Assembly (NCBI RefSeq): GCF_950066645.1
Contig: NZ_CATMFB010000008.1
Location: forward strand, 1 to 64,000
Reading direction: 5' to 3'
Origin: an uncultured Thalassolituus sp.
GTDB lineage: Bacteria; Pseudomonadota; Gammaproteobacteria; Pseudomonadales; Oceanobacteraceae
Length of the DNA stretch: 64,000 nt
Shown here piece after piece: positions 1 to 8,382 of this stretch; within the stretch, counting starts at the first letter, position 1; each line of letters opens with the position of its first letter. The notes under the pieces are model-generated. The model had not been told where the DNA came from. It did not search any database and saw only the letters and a list, made by a program, of their open reading frames with translations. Position numbers and translations under genes: made by a program.

Positions 1-1230
1 GTTGCGCAGGGTTCCGGAGGGCAGACGTCCGATGAGCGGGGCGGCCAGTTTATCAAGGCGCGCTTTGCCATCGATGGTGTCAAAGTCGACCTGTTGTTTC
101 AGGTGCTCAAACAGAAACTCCGGCAGGTGCAGCGATTCATTCAGGCGCTTTTCAAATCCTGCTTTGCCTTCCTGACGCACCAGGGTGTCGGGGTCTTCGC
201 CGTCAGGCAGAAACAGGAAGCGCGCCTGTACGCCATCGCTCAGTACGGGCAGAACGGTCTCCATGGCTCGTGCCGCTGCTGTGCGGCCAGCGTCGTCTCC
301 GTCAAAGCAGAAAATCACTTCCGGGACGATTTTGAAGAGGCGTCGCAGATGGTGTTCGCTGGTCGCTGTGCCCAGGGTGGCAACCGCGTAGTGAATGCCG
401 AACTCAGCCAGTGCGACGACGTCCATATAACCTTCGACGATGACGAAGCGAGTCAGTTTCTGGCGGATCTTGCGGGCCTCGTAGAGGCCGTACAGTTCGC
501 GGTTTTTCTGGAATATAGGCGTTTCCGGAGAGTTCAGGTACTTAGGCTTTTCATCACCCAACACCCGACCTCCGAACGCAATATAACGGCCGCGGGCATC
601 ACGGATCGGAAACATGATGCGGTCACGGAAACGGTCGTAGGTGCGGCCATCTTCTTTTTCAATCAGCATGCCGCAGCTGACCAGCTCTTTGATGGCGTCT
701 TTATCCTGGCCCAGTGTCTGCTGTAAGCCATCCCAGCCGGGTGGGGCGTAGCCAATACCGAAGAACTTCGCTGCTTTGCCGGAAAGTCCGCGTTTTTTCA
801 GGTAGCGGATGGCCTTGTCTTTCTGCTCGTGCTCGCGCAGTTGCGTTTCGAAAAAGCGGCTGGAGGCTTCCATTCGCCTGAACAGCGCCTGGTGCTGCTG
901 TTCCTGCTGGATCTCACGTTGACTGGCTGCTTCGCGGGGCACGTCCAGGTTGACCTGATCGGCGAGCTTCTCAACGGCATCGGGAAAGCTGAGTCCGTCG
1001 AACTCCATTACGAATTTGAGTGCAGTACCGGACGCGCCGCAGCCGAAGCAGTAATAGAACTGCTTGTCAGGGCTGACGGTAAAAGAGGGGGTGTTCTCGT
1101 TGTGGAAGGGACAGCAGGCGGAATAGTTTTTGCCGGTTTTCTTCAGTTTTACACGGCTATCCACCACGTCGATCACATCGACACGGGCGAGCAGTTCATC
1201 AATAAAGCTCTGTGGAATGCGGCCAGCCAT
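1..1230 (-). CDS. dnaG: DNA primase (N-terminal part; C-terminus lies beyond the window)
   Basis: Synthesises RNA primers for the replication fork. The visible ~410 residues begin at the ATG ending at 1230 (MAGRIPQSFIDELL...). A CHC2 zinc finger lies in the first ~65 residues (CPFHNENTPSF followed by YYCFGCGASG). The Toprim catalytic core shows the acidic motifs VIVEGYMDV and FCFDGDDAGRTAA. The helicase-binding C-terminal domain is cut off by the window edge. It follows rpsU and yqeY on the same strand, the classic macromolecular-synthesis order, but a terminator-like hairpin separates it from yqeY. It may therefore be read through at reduced level or have its own promoter. Confidence 0.97.
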   Translation of the reverse strand, partial: MAGRIPQSFIDELLARVDVIDVVDSRVKLKKTGKNYSACCPFHNENTPSFTVSPDKQFYYCFGCGASGTALKFVMEFDGLSFPDAVEKLADQVNLDVPREAASQREIQQEQQHQALFRRMEASSRFFETQLREHEQKDKAIRYLKKRGLSGKAAKFFGIGYAPPGWDGLQQTLGQDKDAIKELVSCGMLIEKEDGRTYDRFRDRIMFPIRDARGRYIAFGGRVLGDEKPKYLNSPETPIFQKNRELYGLYEARKIRQKLTRFVIVEGYMDVVALAEFGIHYAVATLGTATSEHHLRRLFKIVPEVIFCFDGDDAGRTAAARAMETVLPVLSDGVQARFLFLPDGEDPDTLVRQEGKAGFEKRLNESLHLPEFLFEHLKQQVDFDTIDGKARLDKLAAPLIGRLPSGTLRN

Positions 1231-1272
1231 CTGTTATCCAGTCTGAATTCGGATCTATTGTCGCCAGAAACG

Positions 1273-1305
1273 ACAAAAGCGCCAATAACTTTCATTATTG
1301 GCGCT
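1273..1305 (-). terminator. Rho-independent terminator between yqeY and dnaG
   Basis: An 11-bp perfect stem (AGCGCCAATAA at 1278-1288 pairing with 1295-1305) is followed on the minus strand by TTTTGT. It lies after the yqeY stop and before the dnaG start. A hairpin at this place would reduce dnaG expression relative to rpsU, as known for this operon in enterobacteria. The short T-run suggests it may be leaky. Confidence 0.7.
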
Positions 1306-1330
1306 CTGTTGCAACTACCCTGGGGAGGTA

Positions 1331-1774
1331 TCAGCCGAGTTGTGATTTCACCAGTTGACTGATTTGTGCCATGTCGGCACGACCTTGCACCTGTGGTTTG
1401 AGGATGCCCATTACTTTACCCATGTCCTGCATGCCTGCGGCACCGGACTGTGCAATGGCATCAGCCACCAGTCTGGCTAACTCTTCCTCACTCAGGGCTG
1501 CCGGCAGGAACTCGCTGATGACATCAATCTCAGCCTGTTCTTTTGCTGCCAGCTCCTCACGCCCGGCATCCATATACTGTGTAATGGAATCGCGGCGTTG
1601 CTTGCACATTTTGTCGAGGATCACGAGTGCACGTGCGTCATCGATCTCGATGCGCTCATCCACTTCGACTTTCTTGAACTCTGCCGTAATCAGACGAAGG
1701 GTGCCGAGGCGTTCCTTCTCTTTTGCACGCATCGCAGCCTTAACGGCTTCTTTGATGGTGGCGGTCAGGCTCAT
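1331..1774 (-). CDS. yqeY: GatB/YqeY-family protein
   Basis: A 147-residue protein of the YqeY family, related to the C-terminal tRNA-binding domain of the amidotransferase subunit GatB. It is mostly helical and highly charged (MSLTATIKEAVKAAMRAKEK...). The conserved family pattern SEFLPAALSEEELARLV and a late GKVMG segment are visible. The length is typical. The molecular role is not settled; a tRNA-linked function is inferred from the domain. It lies between rpsU and dnaG on the same strand, its standard place in Pseudomonas-like genomes. Confidence 0.93.
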   Translation of the reverse strand: MSLTATIKEAVKAAMRAKEKERLGTLRLITAEFKKVEVDERIEIDDARALVILDKMCKQRRDSITQYMDAGREELAAKEQAEIDVISEFLPAALSEEELARLVADAIAQSGAAGMQDMGKVMGILKPQVQGRADMAQISQLVKSQLG

Positions 1775-1803
1775 AGTACTATCCTCTCAGATGAATCGCT
1801 GTA

Positions 1804-2019
1804 TCAGTACAGGCGGGTCATCTTACGCTGTTCACGCTGTACCTTTTTCAGGTGGCGCTTAACAGCAGCAGCGGCTTTACGCTTACGAACCCAGGTTGGC
1901 TTCTCGTAGTGTTCACGACGACGTACTTCAGACAGTACACCGGCCTTTTCACAAGCGCGCTTGAAGCGACGCAGAGCAACGTCAAATGGTTCGTTTTCTT
2001 TAACTTTTACAGCTGGCAT
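1804..2019 (-). CDS. rpsU: 30S ribosomal protein S21
   Basis: A 71-residue basic protein starting [20 protein letters not shown], with a lysine/arginine-rich C-terminus; length and sequence are standard for S21. It is a late-assembling small-subunit protein near the anti-Shine-Dalgarno region. AGGTGATTGG precedes the ATG. It is the first gene of the rpsU-yqeY-dnaG transcript, driven by a well-formed sigma-70 promoter about 65 bp upstream, and is divergent from tsaD. Confidence 0.98.
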   Translation of the reverse strand: MPAVKVKENEPFDVALRRFKRACEKAGVLSEVRRREHYEKPTWVRKRKAAAAVKRHLKKVQREQRKMTRLY

Positions 2020-2083
2020 CCAATCACCTACTTTTTAGTCAATTCGTTTCAGGGGAAATCACAGCCCCACTCAGAGGGCGGGC

Positions 2084-2112
2084 ATTCTATAGTCTTTGAT
2101 CCTGAAATGCAA
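2084..2112 (-). promoter_or_regulatory. Sigma-70 promoter of rpsU
   Basis: On the minus strand, TTGCAT (2112-2107) and TAGAAT (2089-2084) are separated by exactly 17 bp. A GC-rich discriminator (GCCCGCCC) follows the -10 box, as is common for stringently controlled ribosomal promoters. Seen in sequence; activity is inferred. Confidence 0.6.
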
Positions 2113-2260
2113 AACTTAATAGCGCACACCATTGGCTGCCAGAAACCGCGGCGCTGAGCCCCTGAGACTGCGCTGGTCAGGCTGGGGTCACGGCAGTATC
2201 ATTCGCCAATAGAGCGGTATCCCGGTGTTTCATCGGGAAGATATAACGACAGAGGTAGAT

Positions 2261-3298
2261 ATGCTGGTTCTGGGACTCGAAACCTCCTGTGACGAAACAG
2301 GAATCGCATTGTACGACACAGAGGCTGGGCTGTTGGCCCACCGGGTGTATTCGCAGATTGCAGTACATGCGGAGTACGGTGGTGTTGTTCCTGAGCTGGC
2401 TTCTCGGGATCACGTAAGAAAGAGCCTGCCGCTGATCCGTGAGGTGATGGCTGAAGCAGGTAAGCAACTCAGCGATCTCGATGGTATTGCGTATACCAGG
2501 GGCCCGGGTCTGGTCGGCGCCCTGCTCGTAGGCGCATGTCTGGGGCGGACACTGGCCTGGTCTCTGCAGATTCCCGGAGTGGGGGTCCATCATATGGAAG
2601 GCCACCTGCTCGCGCCTATGCTCGAAGAAGAAGCACCTGACTTTCCATTCCTGGCTCTGTTGGTCTCCGGTGGTCATACCCAGCTGGTTGAAGTGGATGC
2701 GATCGGTGAATATCACCTTCTGGGAGAGTCACTCGATGACGCCGCCGGTGAAGCCTTCGATAAAGCTGCCAAAATGATGGGACTGCCGTACCCCGGAGGT
2801 CCGGAACTCAGCCGCATGGCGGCAGAAGGCGACCCTGGTCGCTTTTCCTTCCCGCGTCCCATGACTGATCGCCCCGGTCTGGATTTCAGCTTCAGTGGTC
2901 TTAAGACCTTTACCCGTACAACGATTCTGAATTGTGCAGAAGATGGTGTGCTGTCTGAACAGGATAAAAAAGACATTGCGGCAGGTTTTCAGGCCGCTGT
3001 CGTGGATACGCTGGCGATCAAATGCAAGCGTGCGATGAAGCAGACAGGCGTTAAGCGACTGATTATTGCTGGCGGTGTAGGGGCTAACGCCTCACTGAGG
3101 GCGCGTCTGAAGGCGATGGCCGAAGAGCTGGGCGGGCGGGTGTATTACCCACGTCCCGAGCTCTGCACAGACAACGGCGCCATGATTGCGTATGCCGGTG
3201 CTCAGCGGTTGCTTGCGGGGGAAAGCTCCGAGTTGGCTGTTTCCTGTGTGCCGCGCTGGCCGATGACTGAACTCTCGCCGGTGCAGCCGCATGGATAA
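2261..3298 (+). CDS. tsaD: tRNA N6-threonylcarbamoyladenosine synthase subunit TsaD
   Basis: Transfers threonylcarbamoyl from TC-AMP to A37 of ANN-decoding tRNAs, with TsaB, TsaC and TsaE. From the ATG at 2261, preceded by AGAGGT, it is 345 residues ([14 protein letters not shown]). An in-frame upstream ATG at 2225 lacks a comparable ribosome site and adds residues foreign to the family. The metal-binding histidines H111 and H115 (HHMEGH) are present, with the glycine-rich VSGGHTQL segment and the late [11 protein letters not shown] motif. It is divergent from rpsU, and its 3' end overlaps folB by 8 bp. Confidence 0.97.
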   Translation: MLVLGLETSCDETGIALYDTEAGLLAHRVYSQIAVHAEYGGVVPELASRDHVRKSLPLIREVMAEAGKQLSDLDGIAYTRGPGLVGALLVGACLGRTLAWSLQIPGVGVHHMEGHLLAPMLEEEAPDFPFLALLVSGGHTQLVEVDAIGEYHLLGESLDDAAGEAFDKAAKMMGLPYPGGPELSRMAAEGDPGRFSFPRPMTDRPGLDFSFSGLKTFTRTTILNCAEDGVLSEQDKKDIAAGFQAAVVDTLAIKCKRAMKQTGVKRLIIAGGVGANASLRARLKAMAEELGGRVYYPRPELCTDNGAMIAYAGAQRLLAGESSELAVSCVPRWPMTELSPVQPHG

Positions 3299-3644
3299 AG
3301 TCTTTATCCGGGGACTCAGAGTCGATGCGGTCATTGGTGTCTATGACTGGGAAAAGCAGGTGCGTCAGCCTCTGGTATTTGATCTCGAAATGGCCTGGGA
3401 TATCCGTGTCGCAGCGCACACAGACGATCTCATGCATGCGCTGGATTATCAGGCAGTCACTGAGTACATCGAGCGTTTCGTCCGTGAGCAGCACTTTCAG
3501 TTACTGGAGTCTCTGCTGGAGCGCCTTGCCGAGGGGCTGCGTAAAGAGTTCGGCATGCCATGGCTGAAAATCCAGGTTGAGAAGCCTGCGGTGGTTCCTC
3601 AGGCAAGAGCCGTTGGGCTTTGCATCGAGCGTGGGGATAACTGA
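3291..3644 (+). CDS. folB: Dihydroneopterin aldolase
   Basis: Cleaves 7,8-dihydroneopterin to 6-hydroxymethyl-dihydropterin and glycolaldehyde in folate synthesis. It is 117 residues, a normal length ([21 protein letters not shown]). The family segments [19 protein letters not shown] and [15 protein letters not shown] are visible, as is the C-terminal [14 protein letters not shown]. It starts inside the tsaD end (8-bp overlap) and its stop overlaps the folK start as TGATG, indicating translational coupling to the next folate enzyme. Confidence 0.95.
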   Translation: MDKVFIRGLRVDAVIGVYDWEKQVRQPLVFDLEMAWDIRVAAHTDDLMHALDYQAVTEYIERFVREQHFQLLESLLERLAEGLRKEFGMPWLKIQVEKPAVVPQARAVGLCIERGDN

Positions 3645-4159
3645 TGGCGCTCGTGTATCTGGGCATAGGTGCAAACCTGGCTCCGGAACAGAACATATCA
3701 AACGGCCTGCAGCGCCTTGCGCAGGACGTCACGCTACTGCGGCTTTCCCCCTGTTATCGTTCTCCCGCCATTGGCTTTGATGGCCCTGACTTTATCAATC
3801 TGGTTGCTGAGGTGCGCACGGATAAGTCGGTCGGCGAGTTGTCTGCCAGTCTGAAGGCGCTTGAGCAGGAGTTTGGTCGCTCACCCGATGCGGTGAAATA
3901 TTCTTCCCGCGCGCTGGATATCGATATTCTGATGGTCGACGAGCTGACTGGCGTGGTGGACAGTATTGAGCTGCCCCGTGCGGATATCTGGCGCTTTGCT
4001 TTTGTGCTCCGGCCTTTGCTGGATCTTCTGCCGGATGGTGAGTGCCCGCTTCATAAGCAACCGCTTACACACTACCTGCCTGCGGTTTCCAGCCAGGCGT
4101 TGTCCGTGTGTCAGGGGGACTGGCTGGTGTTGCCCGACGGATTACTGAAAGCGGATTAA
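3644..4159 (+). CDS. folK: 6-hydroxymethyl-dihydropterin pyrophosphokinase
   Basis: Transfers pyrophosphate from ATP to 6-hydroxymethyl-dihydropterin, the step after FolB. It is 171 residues, start [14 protein letters not shown]. Family motifs are visible: [21 protein letters not shown], then the metal/ATP site RALDIDILM, then [20 protein letters not shown] (shown here in family order, not as one contiguous run). It is coupled to folB by a one-base overlap. Its 3' end overlaps the convergent cca gene by 18 bp. Confidence 0.95.
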   Translation: MALVYLGIGANLAPEQNISNGLQRLAQDVTLLRLSPCYRSPAIGFDGPDFINLVAEVRTDKSVGELSASLKALEQEFGRSPDAVKYSSRALDIDILMVDELTGVVDSIELPRADIWRFAFVLRPLLDLLPDGECPLHKQPLTHYLPAVSSQALSVCQGDWLVLPDGLLKAD

Positions 4160-5380
4160 CGCTTCTTTCTTCCATGTGGTCAGGCTGGCCGTTCGCTTTT
4201 CTGCCAGCGCGGCCCGGATCGCTGGCCCCTGAACTCCCTCAGCGATGACATTCCGCGCGGTTATTTTCTGGGCTTCTGTCAGTGCCTCACGGACATAATC
4301 TGCCTGAGGATACGCGCAGTCTTCAAAGCCTGTGCGCCCCCGTGCGTCCGCGATACAGACCAACAGAAACTCCTCAAAGCGCTCAGGTTTGCGCCACACA
4401 TCCAGTTGGTCAAAAACCTTCAGTAAGGTCTCGGGTCTCAGTTCAAACGCGCGGTGGATATGCGTGTGAAACTCACTGCTGAGCAGCGCGAGACTGGTCG
4501 GTTCGTTCGGACACTTCAGGCGCTGACACAGTTGCCTGATGGGCTTTATTCCCTTTTTTTCGTGGCCAAAATGTCTCGGCCACTCGCTGTCGGGCGTCAG
4601 GGCTTTGCCAAGATCGTGAATCAGTGCGGCCCAACGCACGCTGAGAGCAGAGCTCATCGGGACAGAGGCCTCCAGCGACAGGAGGGCGTGGCGACCGCAG
4701 TCGATCTCGGGATGGTATTTCTCTGGTTGAGGGACGCCAAACAGGGCATCCAGTTCAGGAAACCAGGCCGCCAGTGCACCGCATTCCCTCAATACCTGAA
4801 AATAGACCGCAGGCTGATCTTCCAGCAGCGCCCGTTGGGTCTCGGTCCATACCCGTTCTGCGACCAGATGCTCAAGTTCTCCGGCCTCAACCATGGTTTT
4901 CATCAGTGTGAGGGTTTCAGGAGCGACGCTGAAGCCCGCGTCGGCAAAGCGGGCGGCAAAGCGGGCTACCCTGAGTACCCGGAGAGGGTCTTCCTGAAAT
5001 GCAGGGGATACATGCCTGAGCAGGCGGGCGTCAAGGTCGGCCTGGCCGTTATGCGGATCGATAATGCTTCCGTCATCCGCCTGAGCCATAGCATTGATGG
5101 TCAGATCACGACGCAGCAGATCGTCTTCGAGCGTCACCCCGGATGAAAAATCGCAGACAAATCCCTGGTAGCCTTTTCCGCTTTTTCTTTCTGTCCGGGC
5201 CAGTGCATATTCTTCGTGCGTTTCCGGGTGGAGGAACACAGGAAAATCTGCCCCGACCTGCTCGTAGCCGAGTTTGATCATGTCTTCGGGGGTGGCACCG
5301 GTGACGACCCAGTCATTATCTTTGACGGGGCGGCCGAGCAAGTGATCGCGGACTGCGCCACCAACGAGATATACCTGCAT
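4142..5380 (-). CDS. cca: Multifunctional CCA tRNA nucleotidyltransferase
   Basis: Adds or repairs the 3'-CCA of tRNA. At 412 residues it matches the long bacterial type carrying an HD phosphohydrolase domain. The class II nucleotidyltransferase head is clear: [20 protein letters not shown], then [10 protein letters not shown] and [15 protein letters not shown] (separate motifs). The HD domain shows [11 protein letters not shown] at about residue 250. It is convergent with folK and sits downstream of a strong terminator closing the traF-like gene, so it is probably its own transcript. Confidence 0.97.
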   Translation of the reverse strand: MQVYLVGGAVRDHLLGRPVKDNDWVVTGATPEDMIKLGYEQVGADFPVFLHPETHEEYALARTERKSGKGYQGFVCDFSSGVTLEDDLLRRDLTINAMAQADDGSIIDPHNGQADLDARLLRHVSPAFQEDPLRVLRVARFAARFADAGFSVAPETLTLMKTMVEAGELEHLVAERVWTETQRALLEDQPAVYFQVLRECGALAAWFPELDALFGVPQPEKYHPEIDCGRHALLSLEASVPMSSALSVRWAALIHDLGKALTPDSEWPRHFGHEKKGIKPIRQLCQRLKCPNEPTSLALLSSEFHTHIHRAFELRPETLLKVFDQLDVWRKPERFEEFLLVCIADARGRTGFEDCAYPQADYVREALTEAQKITARNVIAEGVQGPAIRAALAEKRTASLTTWKKEALIRFQ

Positions 5381-5394
5381 GTCTGTTTCTCCAA

Positions 5395-5432
5395 CGAAAA
5401 AAGCCGCAGCGCCTCTTCAGACGCTGCGGCTT
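5395..5432 (-). terminator. Terminator of the TraF-like gene
   Basis: A perfect 11-bp stem (AAGCCGCAGCG at 5401-5411 with 5422-5432) is followed on the minus strand by a T run. It lies 25 bp after the stop of the TraF-like gene and before cca. Confidence 0.85.
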
Positions 5433-5456
5433 CAGTGTACCTGCCAGGGCAGAGGC

Positions 5457-7070
5457 TTAGAAGTAGAAGCCTGTCTCCAGCGCGATGCCCAGTTCTTTCT
5501 CGGGCTTGGAAATATCCATCATGGCGGCAAGATCAAAATGGATGCCAAACGGTGACACACCCGCGCCCAGCGAAACAACATTGCTGTCTGCCGCGAGGTT
5601 AGTACGCAGACCCGCGCGGACCTGTGCCCAACCAAAGGCGTCCATTTCACCACCGACTGAGAGGTACTGAGTCGGATCTTCAAAGGCCAGAGCCTCGTTT
5701 TCTGTCAGGTCGAGGTCAGCCGCGACGTTATACCAACCGCCTTCATAGGCGATACCTGCGCGGAGTTTCGGTTTGATACTTACTTTACCGCCTTCAGCAA
5801 TCTGGCCATCAGCATCACCGTCAACTGCAACGGCGGCGTATTCAAAATCTTTGCTGATCAGATCCTGAATGACGACGCCAACGCGCATTTTATGCGCGGC
5901 GTCGATGTAGAAGGAGGTGCCGATGTCCATATTGATGTGGTTCTCGGTCAGTTCAGAATCTTCCAGCTCAACTTCCTCGGCATTGTCCTCTTCATTCACC
6001 TGGCCAACGTAGTGGTATGTCGCGACCTGCTGCAGTTTCGGAGTAACACCCACTGCAAAGGTTTTGCCTGATACCTGGAATTCACGTGACAGGCTCAGCC
6101 CGACTTCGGCAATGCCGATTGCGACGATCTCATACTGAGAATCAAAGACTGGCTCGGAAGCGTCGTTCGAGATCTCACCGTTTTCAAAGATGCTGATGTT
6201 ACCAGCCGCCGTCTGTACCGGATCTGAGGTGTAGGTGTTTACTTCATCTACGGCAGCTTTGGTGTCACTGAGGTCGGCTGCAGTGGCTGACCCGGCGTCT
6301 ACTTTGTCTGCCAGTTCATCAACGCTGTCAGTAATACCATTTGAGGTGTCGAGGTAACCTGATGCTGCAGTGCCGTATGCGCTCAGAAGGTTGGCATCAT
6401 TGCCGCTGAACAGAATACGCCCTGAAGCATTAACATCGGCGCGGAAGCTGACAGCAGCAGCCAGCTGTTTACCCGGAAGTGCGACTGCACCGCCCAGTCC
6501 CAGGCGCGCCCGCAACGGGTTACCTGAAATACTCTTCAGGCTGTCGATCATGTCGTCTGTGGCTGAATTAACTTCCTGGAGTTCGGTATTTGCTGTGCTG
6601 ATGCTGTCGCCGAAAGTGGCATTGTCAGCACGCAGGTCTGCGGCCTTTTGGGAGTTGGTCCGGCCATCGACGTCGTCCATACTTTCAATCTGAGCGCCCA
6701 GTTGTTCGGCGGCCGCCGTCATATTTTCTACGGCCTTGTTGAAGTTGACGGGCTCTGATGCGCCGCGGTCTTCGAAGGCAGCGTCAATACGCGGAATAAT
6801 ATCTTCATCCAGCTTTGTGGCCTCGTCTTCCAGGCCTGCCTCGTCTGCCAGGTTGACGCCAAGCTGCGGAAACAACAGAGCGAAGTTATCACCCTTACGT
6901 GCCTGCGACAGCAGAGATGGGTTGTAAGCTGGAGCGTGGGCCAGCCTGGCGCTTGCAACACCGGTGTTCCCCATTGCCAGACCGCGGGCATCCATCGGCA
7001 TGTAAGGGGTTGCGTACGACTGGGCACAGAGGGCAGAGACGGTCGCTGCCAGAAGAGAACGTTTTAACAT
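5457..7070 (-). CDS. TraF-like conserved outer-membrane protein
   Basis: A 537-residue exported protein resembling the chromosomal family annotated as conjugal transfer protein TraF (TraF_2), despite no conjugation genes here. The ATG ending at 7070 has AAGGA nine bases upstream and gives a clean signal peptide (MLKRSLLAATVSALCAQSYA). The mature start has the family signature MDARGLAMGNTGVASA and AYNPSLL. Residues ~80-170 and ~225-270 are helical, Asp/Glu-rich insertions. The C-terminal half has alternating beta strands and ends in Phe (ALETGFYF), as expected of a beta barrel. It is a single gene with its own terminator. The function is unknown; the name reflects homology only. Confidence 0.75.
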   Translation of the reverse strand: MLKRSLLAATVSALCAQSYATPYMPMDARGLAMGNTGVASARLAHAPAYNPSLLSQARKGDNFALLFPQLGVNLADEAGLEDEATKLDEDIIPRIDAAFEDRGASEPVNFNKAVENMTAAAEQLGAQIESMDDVDGRTNSQKAADLRADNATFGDSISTANTELQEVNSATDDMIDSLKSISGNPLRARLGLGGAVALPGKQLAAAVSFRADVNASGRILFSGNDANLLSAYGTAASGYLDTSNGITDSVDELADKVDAGSATAADLSDTKAAVDEVNTYTSDPVQTAAGNISIFENGEISNDASEPVFDSQYEIVAIGIAEVGLSLSREFQVSGKTFAVGVTPKLQQVATYHYVGQVNEEDNAEEVELEDSELTENHINMDIGTSFYIDAAHKMRVGVVIQDLISKDFEYAAVAVDGDADGQIAEGGKVSIKPKLRAGIAYEGGWYNVAADLDLTENEALAFEDPTQYLSVGGEMDAFGWAQVRAGLRTNLAADSNVVSLGAGVSPFGIHFDLAAMMDISKPEKELGIALETGFYF

Positions 7071-7131
7071 GTGGGGAATCCTTTGAAACACCATAGGAAG
7101 ATGTAACTAAGCGTAGTCGGGTTTTTTTTGT

Positions 7132-7161
7132 TTGTTGTAAAAACCTGCAACCACATGTAAT
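7132..7161 (+). promoter_or_regulatory. Candidate promoter upstream of the leader/EamA gene
   Basis: TTGTTG (7132-7137) and TGTAAT (7156-7161) with 18-bp spacing. The boxes are moderate matches to sigma-70. The position fits a ~200-nt leader before the permease. Confidence 0.35.
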
Positions 7162-7220
7162 GTCATTTAACTCACATATTCTGAACGCTGGAACTAATGC
7201 AAAACGCACAACGTAAACCC

Positions 7221-7310
7221 ATGAACATGATGATGGCGACTGCCCCGGCAGCCGTTCGTTGTGTCGTGCGTGCCCGTGCGATTCGCATCTCTATGCGGCC
7301 AGAAGAATGA
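7221..7310 (+). CDS. Possible 29-residue leader peptide
   Basis: An ATG-to-TGA ORF encoding MNMMMATAPAAVRCVVRARA followed by IRISMRPEE. It sits between a promoter-like pair and a terminator, just before an EamA permease. The order promoter, short ORF, terminator, transporter is that of an attenuator. The segment TAPAAVRCVVRA loosely recalls the ilvB leader peptide of enterobacteria, but runs of Leu/Val/Ile codons are absent and no strong ribosome site is seen. Translation is uncertain. Confidence 0.3.
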   Translation: MNMMMATAPAAVRCVVRARAIRISMRPEE

Positions 7311-7335
7311 GATAATCAATTACAGAATTCTCAGG

Positions 7336-7361
7336 AAAAGGCCGCAACAGCGGCCTTTTTT
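7336..7361 (+). terminator. Intrinsic terminator before the EamA permease
   Basis: Stem GGCCGC/GCGGCC with an AACA loop, preceded by four A and followed by six T. It is oriented to stop plus-strand transcription 32 bp before the permease start, so it ends a leader or small RNA rather than a recognised gene. Confidence 0.8.
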
Positions 7362-7393
7362 ATTGGCCGCCCGCGGTAAACATGGAGCGGACA

Positions 7394-8326
7394 ATGCAAC
7401 TTATTTCAGCGTATTTAATGGTGGTGTTGATATGGTCATCAACACCTGTCGCTATTCAGTTCAGCCTGACAGGGCTGGAGTTCTTCACTGCCCTCAGTCT
7501 GCGTATGTGGGCCAGTGCAGTTCTCTCTCTGTTGCTGGTGGCCGCTTTCCGTCAGCGCCTGACGCTCAGCCGGCAGGCGCTTGTCAGTTATGTCGCGGGC
7601 AGTGTGGGCATCTACGGTGCCATGATGGCGGTGTACTGGGGAGCGGCTTACATTCCTTCCGGACTGATTTCGGTCATCTATGGTCTGGCACCTATGCTGG
7701 CGGGCGCTCTGGGTTACGTATGGCTGAAAGAGCGTGAACTGACACCTGCCAGAATTATCGCCTTACTGATCGCGCTATGCGGGCTGGCGGTGGTGGTTTC
7801 TGCACGCACTTCTCTGGACGGGCTGGCCTGGCGTGGGATTGCCGGTGCTTTACTGTCCGTGATCTTTTTTGCTGTCAGCGCGGTATGGGTCAAACAGGCG
7901 AATGCCGGACTGCATCCGGTCGTTCAGACCAGCGGGACCTTGTGGGTTTCATCCCTGATGTATCTTATTACCGTCCCTGTCTTTGGTTTTCACTGGCCAG
8001 AGACCTGGCAGCCGCAGGCCGTCGGTGCCATCAGTTATCTGGTGATCTGTGGATCACTGCTGGCATTTGTTCTTTATTTCTACATTCTCCGGCACTTGCC
8101 AACGTCCCGGGTGACACTGATTACTCTGATGGCACCGGCACTGGCAATGTTGTGGGGCTATATTCTGAAAGACGAGCGGCTCCAGCTGTCTACCTTTGCT
8201 GGTGCGCTGGTGTTGCTTTCTGGCCTGGCGATGTATCAGTGGCACCATGGGTTTGACCGGTTTCTGCGGAAAATTGCCCGTGGCGTTACAAAGAAAGAAC
8301 AAAAATCTACGACAGAGTGCCCTTAA
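7394..8326 (+). CDS. EamA/DMT-family permease
   Basis: An inner-membrane protein of 310 residues with about ten hydrophobic helices in two repeated halves, the drug/metabolite transporter architecture (MQLISAYLMVVLIWSSTPVA; later AGALLSVIFFAVSAVWVKQA). The ATG at 7394 is chosen because GGAG lies seven bases upstream; an ATG at 7382 has no such site. EamA proteins commonly export amino acids or metabolites; the substrate cannot be read from sequence. Possibly controlled by the upstream terminator. The gene ends 56 bp before flgP. Confidence 0.85.
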   Translation: MQLISAYLMVVLIWSSTPVAIQFSLTGLEFFTALSLRMWASAVLSLLLVAAFRQRLTLSRQALVSYVAGSVGIYGAMMAVYWGAAYIPSGLISVIYGLAPMLAGALGYVWLKERELTPARIIALLIALCGLAVVVSARTSLDGLAWRGIAGALLSVIFFAVSAVWVKQANAGLHPVVQTSGTLWVSSLMYLITVPVFGFHWPETWQPQAVGAISYLVICGSLLAFVLYFYILRHLPTSRVTLITLMAPALAMLWGYILKDERLQLSTFAGALVLLSGLAMYQWHHGFDRFLRKIARGVTKKEQKSTTECP

Positions 8327-8342
8327 ATTTTCACAGTATCTG

Positions 8343-8373
8343 CCGATAGACAGGTTATATCCCTGTCTGTCGG
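8343..8373 (+). promoter_or_regulatory. Hairpin touching the flgP ribosome-binding site
   Basis: An 11-of-12 base-pair stem: CCGATAGACAGG (8343-8354) with CCTGTCTGTCGG (8362-8373). The 3' arm ends within the GGAG Shine-Dalgarno (8372-8375) of flgP, whose ATG is at 8383. No T-run follows, so it is not a normal terminator. It could limit flgP translation or be a protein-binding dyad. Confidence 0.45.
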
Positions 8374-8382
8374 AGTTCAGAT

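Larger units (their letters stand above)
7071..7393. other. Intergenic region with candidate leader, peptide and attenuator
   Basis: The 323-bp divergent region between the TraF-like gene and the EamA permease. On the plus strand it holds, in order, a promoter-like pair (7132-7161), a 29-codon ORF (7221-7310) and an intrinsic terminator (7336-7361) ending 32 bp before the permease start. A promoter for the minus-strand gene should also be here but was not resolved. Confidence 0.6.

Noticed and set aside
5457-7070. Evidence of an integrated conjugative element from the TraF-like gene
   Set aside because: No relaxase, coupling protein, pilus, integrase or attachment repeats are nearby and flanking order is housekeeping.
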